64,000 nucleotides of DNA from DATBSK01 sp964532485. GTDB taxonomy: Bacteria > Actinomycetota > Acidimicrobiia > IMCC26256 > PALSA-555. The first letter of the stretch is position 1. Each line of letters starts with the position of its first letter. The position numbers were made by a program, and so were the translations under genes. The DNA lies in contig CAZHKE010000004.1 in the NCBI GenBank assembly GCA_964532485.1, forward strand, positions 1 to 64,000, in the 5' to 3' direction. Below are positions 34,943-43,012 of this stretch, piece by piece. The notes under the pieces are model-generated. The model was given only the letters and a program-made list of their open reading frames with translations. It was not told the DNA's origin and made no database searches.

Positions 34943-36085
34943 TCACGCTGTCGGAGTGAAGCGCACCGGGAGCTCCTTGCAGCCTCGCATCATCAACGGT
35001 CCGCGCGGCTCGAACTCGTAGCCGTCGGCGAGTCGCAGGTCTGGGAGCCGACGCGCCACCGTCTGCAGCGCGACCCTGGCCTCGAGCCGCGCGAGAGGCG
35101 CGCCGATGCAGAAGTGCTTGCCGTACCCGAACGTGAGGTGGGGAGCCTCCCGAACGCGGTCGAGGTCGAACGTCTCTGGGTGGGCGAAGACGGCCGGGTC
35201 GTGGTTCGCGTGCCCGACGCACGTCGCGACGACCGTCCCCCCGGCGATGCGCTCGCCGGCGACCTCGGCGTCGGTGCTCGCGATCCGGGGCACCCAGTTC
35301 AGCGGAGGGTCGATGCGGAGCGCCTCCTCGACCGCGGCCGGCACGAGCCCGTCGTTCGAGCAGACGCGGGCCCACAGCTCGGGCTGCGCGAGCAGGCGGT
35401 GGAAGAGGGTGCTCATCGCGTTCGTCGTCGTCTCGGTGCCGGCGACGATCAGGATGCGCACCATGGCGACGGCCTCGGCGTCGCTGAGGTGGTCACGCTC
35501 GTCCTCCGCGTGCACGAGCCGGCTCACGAAGTCGTCGCGGGGATGCTCTCGCCGTGCGCGAACCTGGTCGAGCACGTACGCGCGGAACTCGGCGTCGGTG
35601 GGGGACGGTTCGCTCGTGTGCGAGGTGGCGATCGCATCGTCGGCCCACGAGAGAAACTGCTCGCGATCATCGGCCGCGATGCCGAGCAGACCGAGGAACA
35701 CGATCGCAGGCATCGGCGCGCTGAGCTCTCGCACCAGGTCGGCGTGGCCGCGCCTGACGAAACGGTCGACGAGGTCGTTGGCGACCGCTTCGATGCGCGG
35801 CGCGGAGTCGGCAACCGCGCGTTCGGTGAAGGCCTTGTTGACGATCTTGCGCACGCGTGTGTGCTCGTCACCGTCCAGATGGACGATGTGCTGCACCTCA
35901 CCGCGTGGCAGCGGGCGCGGTGAGCGGCTGCTGAAAGTCTCGGCATCTCGCAGCACGGACGACACGGTCTCGTAGCCCGTCACGAGGTCGAGGCCGGGAA
36001 AGTGGTGAACCGGGCAGTCGGCGTGCAGTGCCGCCAGCGGACTGAACGGATCGGCCGTGGCGACGGCCGGGTGGTACTCGGTCAC
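34943..36085 (-). CDS. cytochrome P450
   Basis: P450 of 380 residues. I-helix AGTETTTN, K-helix EEALR, and heme loop FGYGKHFCIGAPLAR starting near residue 319 with Cys326 as the ligand. The DGDEHTRVRKI segment is the C-helix heme-propionate region. It is divergent from the FAS1-like dehydratase across a 77-base gap containing a palindrome, so the pair is probably co-regulated. No ferredoxin gene is next to it. The substrate is unknown; the surrounding acyl-CoA genes suggest a lipid or terpenoid. Confidence 0.92.
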   Translation of the reverse strand: MTEYHPAVATADPFSPLAALHADCPVHHFPGLDLVTGYETVSSVLRDAETFSSRSPRPLPRGEVQHIVHLDGDEHTRVRKIVNKAFTERAVADSAPRIEAVANDLVDRFVRRGHADLVRELSAPMPAIVFLGLLGIAADDREQFLSWADDAIATSHTSEPSPTDAEFRAYVLDQVRARREHPRDDFVSRLVHAEDERDHLSDAEAVAMVRILIVAGTETTTNAMSTLFHRLLAQPELWARVCSNDGLVPAAVEEALRIDPPLNWVPRIASTDAEVAGERIAGGTVVATCVGHANHDPAVFAHPETFDLDRVREAPHLTFGYGKHFCIGAPLARLEARVALQTVARRLPDLRLADGYEFEPRGPLMMRGCKELPVRFTPTA

Positions 36086-36124
36086 TCGGCTGCTCCTCCC
36101 GGGACCACGGGTCGCGGCATACCG

Positions 36125-36145
36125 TAAACTTCGTTTAATGATTTG
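36125..36145. promoter_or_regulatory. candidate operator in the P450/dehydratase divergent region
   Basis: TAAACTTCGTTTA (36125-36137) is a perfect inverted repeat of five bases around TTC. The 9-base core AACTTCGTT recurs, inverted, at 40885-40893 between two divergent amidohydrolase genes. From 36128 the sequence also fits the 18-base block seen at 31489. It is well placed to control both the P450 (- strand) and the dehydratase (+ strand). The 3-base spacer distinguishes it from the KstR site, which has two. Confidence 0.5.
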
Positions 36146-36162
36146 TCACGGGGCGGGAGTCC

Positions 36163-37383
36163 ATGGACGATGACGCGGAGGGTGATGCCGACGACGCGCG
36201 CGTCGGCGCCCTGATCACCCCGGAGCAGATCGAGAAGGAACGCGCCCGCATCGGGTACACGGTCGGGTACACGTACCAGTGGAACGTCGAAGCCACGCTC
36301 GACGCGATCCGCCACTTCGCCCACGGCTGCGGCGACGACAACCCGCTCTGGTGCGACCCCAGGTATGCGGCTTCGACAAGCTGGGGAACGGTGGTCGCCT
36401 CACCGCTCTTCTACATGACGATGGGCGACGACCACTCGCCGAAGATGCCGCCAGACGTGAAGGAGAAGTCTCGTGGCGCGCTGTCGGGCGTGCATCTCTT
36501 CCACGCCGGCACCGAGATCGAGTGGGCAGAGCACATCCGACCCGGCGACGAGCTCGGCTTCGTCGGTGTCGTGTCCGACGTGGACGTGAAGGAATCGGAG
36601 TTCGGGGGAACTTCGGTGATCACCCACCACGATCTCCAGTGGACGAACCAACACGAGCAGCCCGTCGTGTGGCAGCACGAGTGGTACGTACGCACCGAGC
36701 GACGGGCCGCCGCGAAGCGCGGGAAGTACGAGGGCTACTCGAGCGCGAGCTACACCGACGAAGACCTGGCGCGCATCGACGAGGCCTACTCACGAGAGAG
36801 TCCCCGGGGCGCCGAGACCCGCTTCGTCGAGGACGTGGAGATCGGCGAACCGATCGGCGGCCTGGTGAAGGGCCCCCTCACCGTCACCGACATCATCGCG
36901 ATGCACATGGGGTGGGGGTGGGGCGGCTACGGGTTCGGCCCGTTCCGTCTCGCGCACCGGCATCGCCAGAAGATGCCGCGCTTTTGGACCAAGGACGCCC
37001 GGGGCGCATGGGATGTCGTCCAGCGGTTGCACTGGGAGGAGGACTGGGCCAAGGAGGTCGGTGCTCCGTTTCGCTACGACTACGGCTTCATGCGCACGGC
37101 GTGGATGATCCAGGCGATCACCGATTGGATGGGCGACGACGCGTTCCTGTGGCGCTTCTGGAACCGGCTCGACCGGTTCAACTTCATCGGCGACACGACG
37201 TGGGTGCAGGGCGAGGTGACGGACGTCCGCACCGACGACGGGCACTGCGTCGCCGACGTCACATTGCGTTGCATCGATCAGCGCGGCGAGCAGACAGCGC
37301 ACGGCGACGCGACGGTGATCCTGCCGTCGCGCGAGCGCGGGTCGGTGGAGCTGCCCTCGCTCACGCGACGGAGGCGCGAGTGA
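36163..37383 (+). CDS. FAS1-like / MaoC-type dehydratase domain protein
   Basis: Protein of 406 residues built of two hot-dog-like regions. The first contains the hydratase-type GCGDDNPLWCDPRYA motif (family form GDxNPLWxDP) followed by GTVVASPLFY. The second begins near FVEDVEIGEPIGGLVKGPLTVTDIIAM. Such FAS1-like dehydratase proteins hydrate enoyl-CoA intermediates in actinobacterial degradation of branched or cyclic acids, often steroid side chains. The ATG is preceded closely by GGGAG. It is divergent from a P450 and 188 bases upstream of another P450 in the same direction. Confidence 0.82.
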   Translation: MDDDAEGDADDARVGALITPEQIEKERARIGYTVGYTYQWNVEATLDAIRHFAHGCGDDNPLWCDPRYAASTSWGTVVASPLFYMTMGDDHSPKMPPDVKEKSRGALSGVHLFHAGTEIEWAEHIRPGDELGFVGVVSDVDVKESEFGGTSVITHHDLQWTNQHEQPVVWQHEWYVRTERRAAAKRGKYEGYSSASYTDEDLARIDEAYSRESPRGAETRFVEDVEIGEPIGGLVKGPLTVTDIIAMHMGWGWGGYGFGPFRLAHRHRQKMPRFWTKDARGAWDVVQRLHWEEDWAKEVGAPFRYDYGFMRTAWMIQAITDWMGDDAFLWRFWNRLDRFNFIGDTTWVQGEVTDVRTDDGHCVADVTLRCIDQRGEQTAHGDATVILPSRERGSVELPSLTRRRRE

Positions 37384-37488
37384 CGCAGCGGTGCAGGTCG
37401 CGAGCCCGCGAACCGGCTGAGCTCATGATCGCCAGCTCGCGTACATCGACGGGAGGGGCGGTCGGGCGCTCCTGACCGGGCGGATGGG

Positions 37489-37508
37489 TACACTGACCGC
37501 CCGGTCAG
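37489..37508 (+). promoter_or_regulatory. promoter with overlapping TetR-type operator palindrome
   Basis: TACACT (37489-37494) fits the TANNNT -10 consensus and is overlapped by the perfect palindrome CTGACCGC/CCGGTCAG at 37493-37508 (seven-base arms around two bases), the typical position and style of a TetR-family operator. A second half-like CTGACCGGGCGG lies at 37472. An 11-base direct repeat, CGGTCGGGCGC, brackets the region (37459-37469 and 37511-37521). The downstream P450 begins at 37572. No regulator gene is adjacent. Confidence 0.55.
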
Positions 37509-37571
37509 CACGGTCGGGCGCGACGGCGAAGGCGAGCCGGCGGGAGGTCAGGTGGGGGAGCAACGGCGGCC

Positions 37572-38726
37572 GTGGTGAGGTTCGACCCCTACGACCCCGC
37601 CGTGCAGGACGACCCGTTCCCCCGCTACGAGATCCTGCGACGCGACGCCCCCTGCTATCGCGATCCCGACGGCCGGTTCTTCGCGATCTCCCGATACGAC
37701 GACGTACGCGCGGCGCTCAACGACCACGAGACCTACTCGAACACCGGCGGCATCATCCTCGGGACCGACGTCGAGCACGCGCCGCCCAGCATGGTGCTGA
37801 TGGACCCGCCCCAGCACACGCGCCTTCGCAATCTCGTCAGCCGCGCGTTCACGCCGCGCCGAATCGCCACATTCGAGGACGCGCTACGCGAGAGCGTCGA
37901 CGAGTTCATCGACGCGTTTCTCGGGCGGGACGAGGTCGATCTCGTCCCCGAGTTCGCCGACCTCGTGCCGGTGCGCGCGATCTCCGACATCGTGGGCGTC
38001 CCGCGCGAGGACCGGGCCCGGTTCCGTGAGTGGGCGGACAAGATGATCGGTGAGCCCGACACCGAAGCCGGCATGAACGCGATGTTCGAGTGCTTCGCTT
38101 ACTTCGGTGCTGCCCTCGAGGATCGCACGTCGATCCCGCGTGACGACATGCTCACCGCCATGACGGAGGCGGAGGTGGAAGGGGAGCGCCTCAGCCTCGA
38201 GGAGCAGATCGGCATGGTGCTGCTCTTGTTCTTCGCCGGTATCGAGACGACGGTCTTCCACATGACCAACATCGCCTACGAGCTCGGCGCGCACCCCGAC
38301 ATCCAGCGAGCGCTTCGGTCCGACCCGTCGCTCATTCCTCCCGCGATGGAGGAGATCCTCCGCTACGACGCGCCCGTGCAGGGTGACATCCGCACGCTGC
38401 GCCGCGACGAGCGCCTCCACGGCGAGCACATGCGAGCGGGCGACGTCGTCCTGGTGCTCATGGGGTCTGCGAACCACGACCCGACCGTGTTCGTCGAACC
38501 GCAGACGCTCGACATCGCCCGCACGCCCAACCCGCACCTCACGTTCGCGCAAGGTGTGCACTTCTGCCTCGGAGCCCCCCTGGTGCGCCTCGAGCAGCGG
38601 GTCGCGGTCGAGCGTCTCCTCGAACGCGTACCGCCGTTCCGTCTGCGCGACGACGGTGTGCGCCGGCGCCACCTCCACGGCCCGTTCATGCGCGGGCTCG
38701 AGGCGGTACCGGTCGTGTTCGAGTAG
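37572..38726 (+). CDS. cytochrome P450
   Basis: P450 of 384 residues: N-terminal DPYDPAVQDDPFPRYEILR, C-helix DPPQHTRLRNL, I-helix FAGIETT, K-helix EEILR, and heme loop FAQGVHFCLGAPLVR near residue 325 with ligand Cys332. The first heme-loop residues FAQG replace the usual FGxG, a conservative family variant. Two GTG codons in succession could start it (37572 or 37575). Its promoter carries a strong palindrome, so it is probably inducible. A small membrane protein gene follows ten bases downstream. Confidence 0.92.
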   Translation: MVRFDPYDPAVQDDPFPRYEILRRDAPCYRDPDGRFFAISRYDDVRAALNDHETYSNTGGIILGTDVEHAPPSMVLMDPPQHTRLRNLVSRAFTPRRIATFEDALRESVDEFIDAFLGRDEVDLVPEFADLVPVRAISDIVGVPREDRARFREWADKMIGEPDTEAGMNAMFECFAYFGAALEDRTSIPRDDMLTAMTEAEVEGERLSLEEQIGMVLLLFFAGIETTVFHMTNIAYELGAHPDIQRALRSDPSLIPPAMEEILRYDAPVQGDIRTLRRDERLHGEHMRAGDVVLVLMGSANHDPTVFVEPQTLDIARTPNPHLTFAQGVHFCLGAPLVRLEQRVAVERLLERVPPFRLRDDGVRRRHLHGPFMRGLEAVPVVFE

Positions 38727-38735
38727 GGGCACGAC

Positions 38736-39182
38736 GTGGAGACCGTGGGCGAGCTGGTGTCGGTGTTCGCCCTCGCGGTCGTCGACCCCCTGCTCGCGAT
38801 CCCGCTCGGGATCGCGTTCGACATCAATCCCATTGCGGTCGGGCTCATCGCCGCGGGGGCAGGGGCTCTCGGCGTTGCGCTGTTCGTCGTCCTCGGCGAA
38901 GCCGTGCGCGAACGGGTGCGTCTCTGGCGCACGGCGCGCGGGCGTGCGCCGCGGGATCCAGGTCGGCGTAGTGCGCGACTGAGGCGCCACTACGATCGTT
39001 ACGGCGTACCGGGCGTGGGACTGATGGCTCCGCCGCTCACCACTGCACCAGGGGGCGTGCTGCTCGGACTCGCTCTCGGCGCGCCGCGAGGCCGGTTGCT
39101 CACGTGGGGCGTCGCCGGGGTCGTGGTGTGGAGCGCGGTGGGAACCGCGCTCGCCGCAGCCGGGGCGGAGCTCGTCCGCTGA
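38736..39182 (+). CDS. small membrane protein, COG2426-like
   Basis: Hydrophobic protein of 148 residues from a GTG start, with about four membrane segments. A basic cytoplasmic loop (REAVRERVRLWRTARGRAPR region) separates two helix pairs. The second half, with YGVPGVGLMAPPLTTAPGG, resembles the repeated Gly/Pro-rich segment of the small multidrug-export (COG2426) family, but the protein is minimal and the assignment is tentative. It lies ten bases after the P450 and may be co-transcribed; a role in moving the P450 substrate is only a guess. Confidence 0.6.
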   Translation: METVGELVSVFALAVVDPLLAIPLGIAFDINPIAVGLIAAGAGALGVALFVVLGEAVRERVRLWRTARGRAPRDPGRRSARLRRHYDRYGVPGVGLMAPPLTTAPGGVLLGLALGAPRGRLLTWGVAGVVVWSAVGTALAAAGAELVR

Positions 39183-39201
39183 AGGGTCGGAGGGTCCGTG
39201 G

Positions 39202-39642
39202 TCACTCCACCGAGCCCGGCGACGTCGCCTCGAAGCGCAGGAGCTCGAAAGCGAGGCCGCCGACGCGCGCGACGGAACCGCTGAGGTCGAGGCCGTCACC
39301 CTTGGTGCGGATCGGGTCCGTCACCTCGATGCCGCGTCCGCGGCATTGATCGACGCGCGCCTCGAGATCGGGGGTGGCGAAGCTGATCAGCGCGAACGTC
39401 GGCTGCACGCGGCCTCGGAGCTCCTCGGGTATGCGGATCACCTCGACGAGACCGCCCGACCCGGTGCCCAGCATCCAGCCTTCGGCGCCGTCGTTCTCGG
39501 GCCAGCCGAGGATCGTGCTCGTGGCGTCACCGGGCGCCCGCAGGCGGCCGGTGAGCTCGAGCCCGAGCACGTCGGTCAGGAACTCGACGACCGCCTCGGG
39601 CTCATCCGTCACGCACGCGACGTGATGGCTGCGGTTGGGCAC
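39202..39642 (-). CDS. VOC-family (glyoxalase/dioxygenase fold) protein
   Basis: Protein of 146 residues from a GTG start with AAGGAG six bases ahead, reading M-PNRSHHVACVTDEPEAVVEFLTDVLGL. This is the first beta-alpha-beta module of the vicinal-oxygen-chelate fold, with His near the N-terminus as a possible metal ligand. A second module begins near TFALISFATPDLEARVDQC, and FELLRFE near the end supplies a Glu ligand position. Members include methylmalonyl-CoA epimerases, glyoxalases and extradiol dioxygenases. It is 28 bases downstream of the amidohydrolase gene and probably in the same transcript. Confidence 0.75.
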   Translation of the reverse strand: MPNRSHHVACVTDEPEAVVEFLTDVLGLELTGRLRAPGDATSTILGWPENDGAEGWMLGTGSGGLVEVIRIPEELRGRVQPTFALISFATPDLEARVDQCRGRGIEVTDPIRTKGDGLDLSGSVARVGGLAFELLRFEATSPGSVE

Positions 39643-39670
39643 AGAAGGCTCCTTGGGGTCGCGGGCATGC

Positions 39671-40795
39671 TCAGGGACCGGGCAGGTCGCCGGCAGTGAA
39701 CCCGTAGAACGAGACCGACGCATCGACGAGCATCTCGCGCTTCTGCTCGCTGGTCAGGTCCATACGTTCGGTCAGCTCGTCGACCGGCTTCCAGCTCGCT
39801 TCGTAGTGCGGGAAGTCGCTGGCCCAGAGGCACCGGTCGGCACCGACGAGCGCCGCGACGTCGGCGAGCTCTTTCTCGCCGGTCTCGCCCGACACCCAGC
39901 ACCGCTCGCGGAACTGCTCGAGCGGGGTCTGCTCCGGCATCGGGAACATCGATCCGAAATTCTCGTACGACTCCTCCATCTTGCGGATGAGCCATGGGAG
40001 CCATCCGATGTTCCCTTCCAGGAACCCGAGACGCAGGTTCGGGTGCCGGTCGAGCATGCCATTGCCGAACCCTTGCACCATGGCGAGCATGATCTCGAAC
40101 GGGCCTGATACGACATCCCACATCCAGCGCGTCGGCATCAAGCGCCCGAAGTCGTGTGTCGACGTCGAGGTGTCGGACACGTGGATGCCGAACGCGAGGT
40201 CGTGATCGGTGGCCGCGGCGTAGATCGCGTCTTCGGCGGGGTCTCCGACGAGTCGCGCGTCGGGCGCGGGCGCTGCGCTGACGAAGAGACCGGACGCGCC
40301 GCGGTCGGCCGCGCGGCCGACCGCGGCGACCGCCTCCTCGACGCTGTTGCGCGGTACGAACGCGACCCACTTCAAGCGTTTCGGGTCGGTCGCGCAGAAG
40401 TCGACCATCCAGCGTTCGTAGGCGTCGACGATCCCCTCGCGCAGCCCATCGGGGAGGTTCTGCGCGGTGAGCACGAACGTCGGGTACAGCACCGACACGT
40501 CGATGCCCATCTCGTCCATCAGCGCCAGCCGTGGTCCGGGCTCGGACGCCGCGGCGTGGATGTCGTTCCAGCCGCGCCCCTCCGCGTTCTCGGCGCGCAG
40601 ACCTCCGGGCGTCGCGAAGTCACCGGGTGACACGTCCATGTCGATCAAGAAGTCGCCCATCGCGAGCCTCTCCTCACCGTCGACGTCAACGGTCCGGTAC
40701 GCGAAGTCGCGCAATCCCGGGTCGAGGTAGGTCTGCCAGACCGTGAACGGCTCCATCACGTGGCCGTCGCCGTCGATGACAAGATGATCTGGCAT
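39671..40795 (-). CDS. amidohydrolase 2 family protein
   Basis: COG2159 amidohydrolase of 374 residues. The N-terminus VIDGDGHVMEP holds the D-x-H form of the first metal site; FGIHVSDTS, LGFLEGNIGWLPWLI and LWASDFPHYEASW supply later ligand positions as in the decarboxylase-like branch. It resembles the protein at 7060 in overall layout (both have the D-H N-terminus and a WxxDFPH/WECDYPH motif). It is divergent from another amidohydrolase at 40991, giving three such enzymes in the window. The substrate is unknown. Confidence 0.85.
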   Translation of the reverse strand: MPDHLVIDGDGHVMEPFTVWQTYLDPGLRDFAYRTVDVDGEERLAMGDFLIDMDVSPGDFATPGGLRAENAEGRGWNDIHAAASEPGPRLALMDEMGIDVSVLYPTFVLTAQNLPDGLREGIVDAYERWMVDFCATDPKRLKWVAFVPRNSVEEAVAAVGRAADRGASGLFVSAAPAPDARLVGDPAEDAIYAAATDHDLAFGIHVSDTSTSTHDFGRLMPTRWMWDVVSGPFEIMLAMVQGFGNGMLDRHPNLRLGFLEGNIGWLPWLIRKMEESYENFGSMFPMPEQTPLEQFRERCWVSGETGEKELADVAALVGADRCLWASDFPHYEASWKPVDELTERMDLTSEQKREMLVDASVSFYGFTAGDLPGP

Positions 40796-40878
40796 CGCCT
40801 GCTCCCGTTGCCTGGCGCGCTCGTCGCGGCTCGGGATGCCCGACCCGCGTCCGCTCGGCTGCTCTATCGCTCCTGCAA

Positions 40879-40902
40879 TTGTCGAACGAAGTTACCTATA
40901 GT
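40879..40902. promoter_or_regulatory. operator-like core and -10 between divergent amidohydrolases
   Basis: AACGAAGTT (40885-40893) is the reverse complement of the core of the 36125 palindrome. TATAGT (40897-40902) directly after it fits a -10 element for the + strand gene at 40991. TTGTCG (40879-40884) resembles a -35 but is only 12 bases away, too close for normal spacing, so it may be part of the operator instead. This AT-rich patch stands out in a 195-base GC-rich gap. Confidence 0.45.
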
Positions 40903-40990
40903 CCGTCGGCAGCGCACGGGAGCCGGAGCACCGCCGAGGGGACCGATGGACGAGCAGGATCTTGCTCGCGAGCACGTGAGCCGGTAGCCC

Positions 40991-41842
40991 GTGAGCCCCG
41001 AATCGACGCGCGACTACGGCGTCATCGACGCGTGGATCCAGCCGTGGACGGTCGAGGTCGCGGGGATCCAGCCAGAGCGCAACTGGGCCCTGGTCGACCG
41101 GTACGGCGGCGATTCGCGGCTGCGCGCCGGAATTCCGATCGACGCGATGGTGGACGAGATGGACGCGGCGGGCATCGCCGTCGGCCTGTGCTCGGCCGGC
41201 CCGCTCGTACCGGTAGCGGTCGTGGAGGAGGCGGTCGCCCGCCATCCCGATCGGCTCCTCGGAGTGGGATACGCCGATCCGTTCACCACCGACGGCGTCA
41301 TGGCGGCGGTGCTCGAGCTGGGGCGCCAGGTCCGCGAGCTCGGATTCGTCGGCCTCAAGCTCGAGCCGTTCATCGGCGACCGACCGCTCACACTCCCGCA
41401 GTGGTACCCGCTGTACGCCGCCTGCTGCGATCTCGGGATCACGCTCCAGGTGCAAGTGGGCAACACCGGACCGCCGAGCTACCCGTCGGAGACGGGCCGC
41501 CCGCTCTACGTCGACCGCGTGGCCGTCGACTTCCCCGAGCTGCGCATCGTCGCGGGCCACATCGGGTGGCCCTGGACCGAGGAGATGATCGCGGTCGCTC
41601 AGAAGCACCCCAACGTCTGGATCGACACCAGCGCGCATCTGCCGAAGCACTACCCGGAGCGGTTCGTCAACTTCCTGCGAAGGTTCGGTCGCGCCAAGTG
41701 CATCTGGGCGAGCGACTGGCCGATCCTCGACTTCGAGCGTCCGCTGCAGGGCGTGGCTGACCTCGCGCTCCCGGCCGAGGTCGAGCGGGCGTTCCTGCGG
41801 GACAATGCTGTCGCCGCGTTCGCGATCCAGGGTCGCGTGTGA
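40991..41842 (+). CDS. amidohydrolase 2 family protein
   Basis: Protein of 283 residues of the amidohydrolase-2 (COG2159) fold, shorter than the other two in the window. The N-terminus VIDAWIQPWT has no HxH, VGLKLEPFIG carries the usual central Lys/Glu strand, IVAGHIGWPWTEE supplies a metal-type His, and CIWASDWPILD the C-terminal Asp. The acyl-CoA dehydrogenase gene overlaps its stop by GTGA, so it likely acts on an intermediate of the same acyl-CoA pathway. The loss of the N-terminal HxH suggests a single-metal or metal-poor variant. Confidence 0.82.
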   Translation: MSPESTRDYGVIDAWIQPWTVEVAGIQPERNWALVDRYGGDSRLRAGIPIDAMVDEMDAAGIAVGLCSAGPLVPVAVVEEAVARHPDRLLGVGYADPFTTDGVMAAVLELGRQVRELGFVGLKLEPFIGDRPLTLPQWYPLYAACCDLGITLQVQVGNTGPPSYPSETGRPLYVDRVAVDFPELRIVAGHIGWPWTEEMIAVAQKHPNVWIDTSAHLPKHYPERFVNFLRRFGRAKCIWASDWPILDFERPLQGVADLALPAEVERAFLRDNAVAAFAIQGRV

Positions 41843-43005
41843 ACTTCGGGCTCGACGAGCGAGAACGTGCGTGGCGTGACGAGATCCGCGCGTTCGTCGA
41901 GGAGATCTCGGGTGGCGACGCGCTCGGCTTCCGGCGCGAGATGGCGGATCTCGAGGTCGAGCGGCACGCGCCCACCTTCTATCGAATGCTTGCCGAGCGC
42001 GGCTGGATCGGTCTGGGATGGCCCGAGCCGTACGGGCGACCGGTCACGGAGACCGAGCGGTTCGTGCTCCACGAGGAGATCGACTGCGCCGGCTTGCCCA
42101 TGTACGGCGTGGAGATCAACGAGGCCATCGGATGGATGCTGGTGCGTCACGGTTCCGACGCGTTGCGCGCCGAGCACCTGCCGCGCATCGCCCGAGGTGA
42201 CACCTGGTACGCCGGCGGGTACAGCGAGCCCGAGGCGGGGAGCGATCTTCTCGCGCTGAAGACGCGTGCGGTGCGCGACGGCAACGCGCTGCGAGTCAGC
42301 GGCTCGAAGCTCTGGACGTCGAGCGCTCACCTCGCCGACTTCGTGTTCGCGATCGTACGGACCGATCTCGACGCGCAGCGGCACCACGGCCTGTCGATCG
42401 TCCTCATCGACACGAGCCTCCCGGGCGTCGAGATCACGCCGGTCCCCGTGATGGGCGGGTGGCGGGTCAACTTGTGCTTCTTCGACGACGTGGTGGTCCC
42501 GGTCGCCAACGTCGTGGGCGAGGTCGACGAGGGCTGGTCGGTGCTGGCCGAGGCCCTCGACGTCGAGCGGGCGATGAGCTTCGGCGGCCGGGAAGGGCGC
42601 CTCTGGCTGGCACGCTTCCTGCACCGGTACGAGGGACGCGCCGACGAGCTGGGTGAGGCCCGTCTGGAGGAGCTCGGCCGGCTCGTCGCCGACCTGGAGG
42701 TCGAGCGTCTGCTGGGCCTGCGCCTGGCCGCCATCGGCGAGCGCGGTGCGATCGCGAACGCCGAGGCGTCGATGGCGAAGGTTGCGGGGTCAGAGCTCGC
42801 GCAGCGTGAGGCGCAGTGGCTGACCGACCTGCTCGCCCCCGAGACGCTGTACCAGGAGGAACGTGGCGCTGCTGCCCGCGACCAGCTCGCAGCGGACATG
42901 GAGGAGATGCTGCGCGTGGCAACGGTCTACACGGTCATCGGCGGTACCAGCGAGGTGCAGCGCAACACGATCGCGTCGCGCGGCCTCGGGCTGCCGAGGG
43001 GCTAG
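41839..43005 (+). CDS. acyl-CoA dehydrogenase (FadE-like), first of a pair
   Basis: Acyl-CoA dehydrogenase of 388 residues starting NFGLDERERAWRDEIRAF. FAD- and substrate-contact segments include WYAGGYSEPEAGSDL and GSKLWTSSAHLADF, and the C-terminal VIGGTSEVQRNTIASRGLGLPRG is the family signature. The next gene, eight bases downstream, encodes a shorter and more divergent acyl-CoA dehydrogenase. Such adjacent unequal FadE pairs form alpha2beta2 heterotetramers in actinobacterial steroid and branched-lipid degradation, which is the likely arrangement here (inference from family). Confidence 0.9.
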   Translation: MNFGLDERERAWRDEIRAFVEEISGGDALGFRREMADLEVERHAPTFYRMLAERGWIGLGWPEPYGRPVTETERFVLHEEIDCAGLPMYGVEINEAIGWMLVRHGSDALRAEHLPRIARGDTWYAGGYSEPEAGSDLLALKTRAVRDGNALRVSGSKLWTSSAHLADFVFAIVRTDLDAQRHHGLSIVLIDTSLPGVEITPVPVMGGWRVNLCFFDDVVVPVANVVGEVDEGWSVLAEALDVERAMSFGGREGRLWLARFLHRYEGRADELGEARLEELGRLVADLEVERLLGLRLAAIGERGAIANAEASMAKVAGSELAQREAQWLTDLLAPETLYQEERGAAARDQLAADMEEMLRVATVYTVIGGTSEVQRNTIASRGLGLPRG

Positions 43006-43012
43006 CGGCGCG

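Noticed and set aside
36125..36137. KstR (cholesterol regulon) operator
   Set aside because: The KstR consensus is TnnAACnnGTTnnA with two bases between half-sites; here there are three, and the same is true of the site at 40885.
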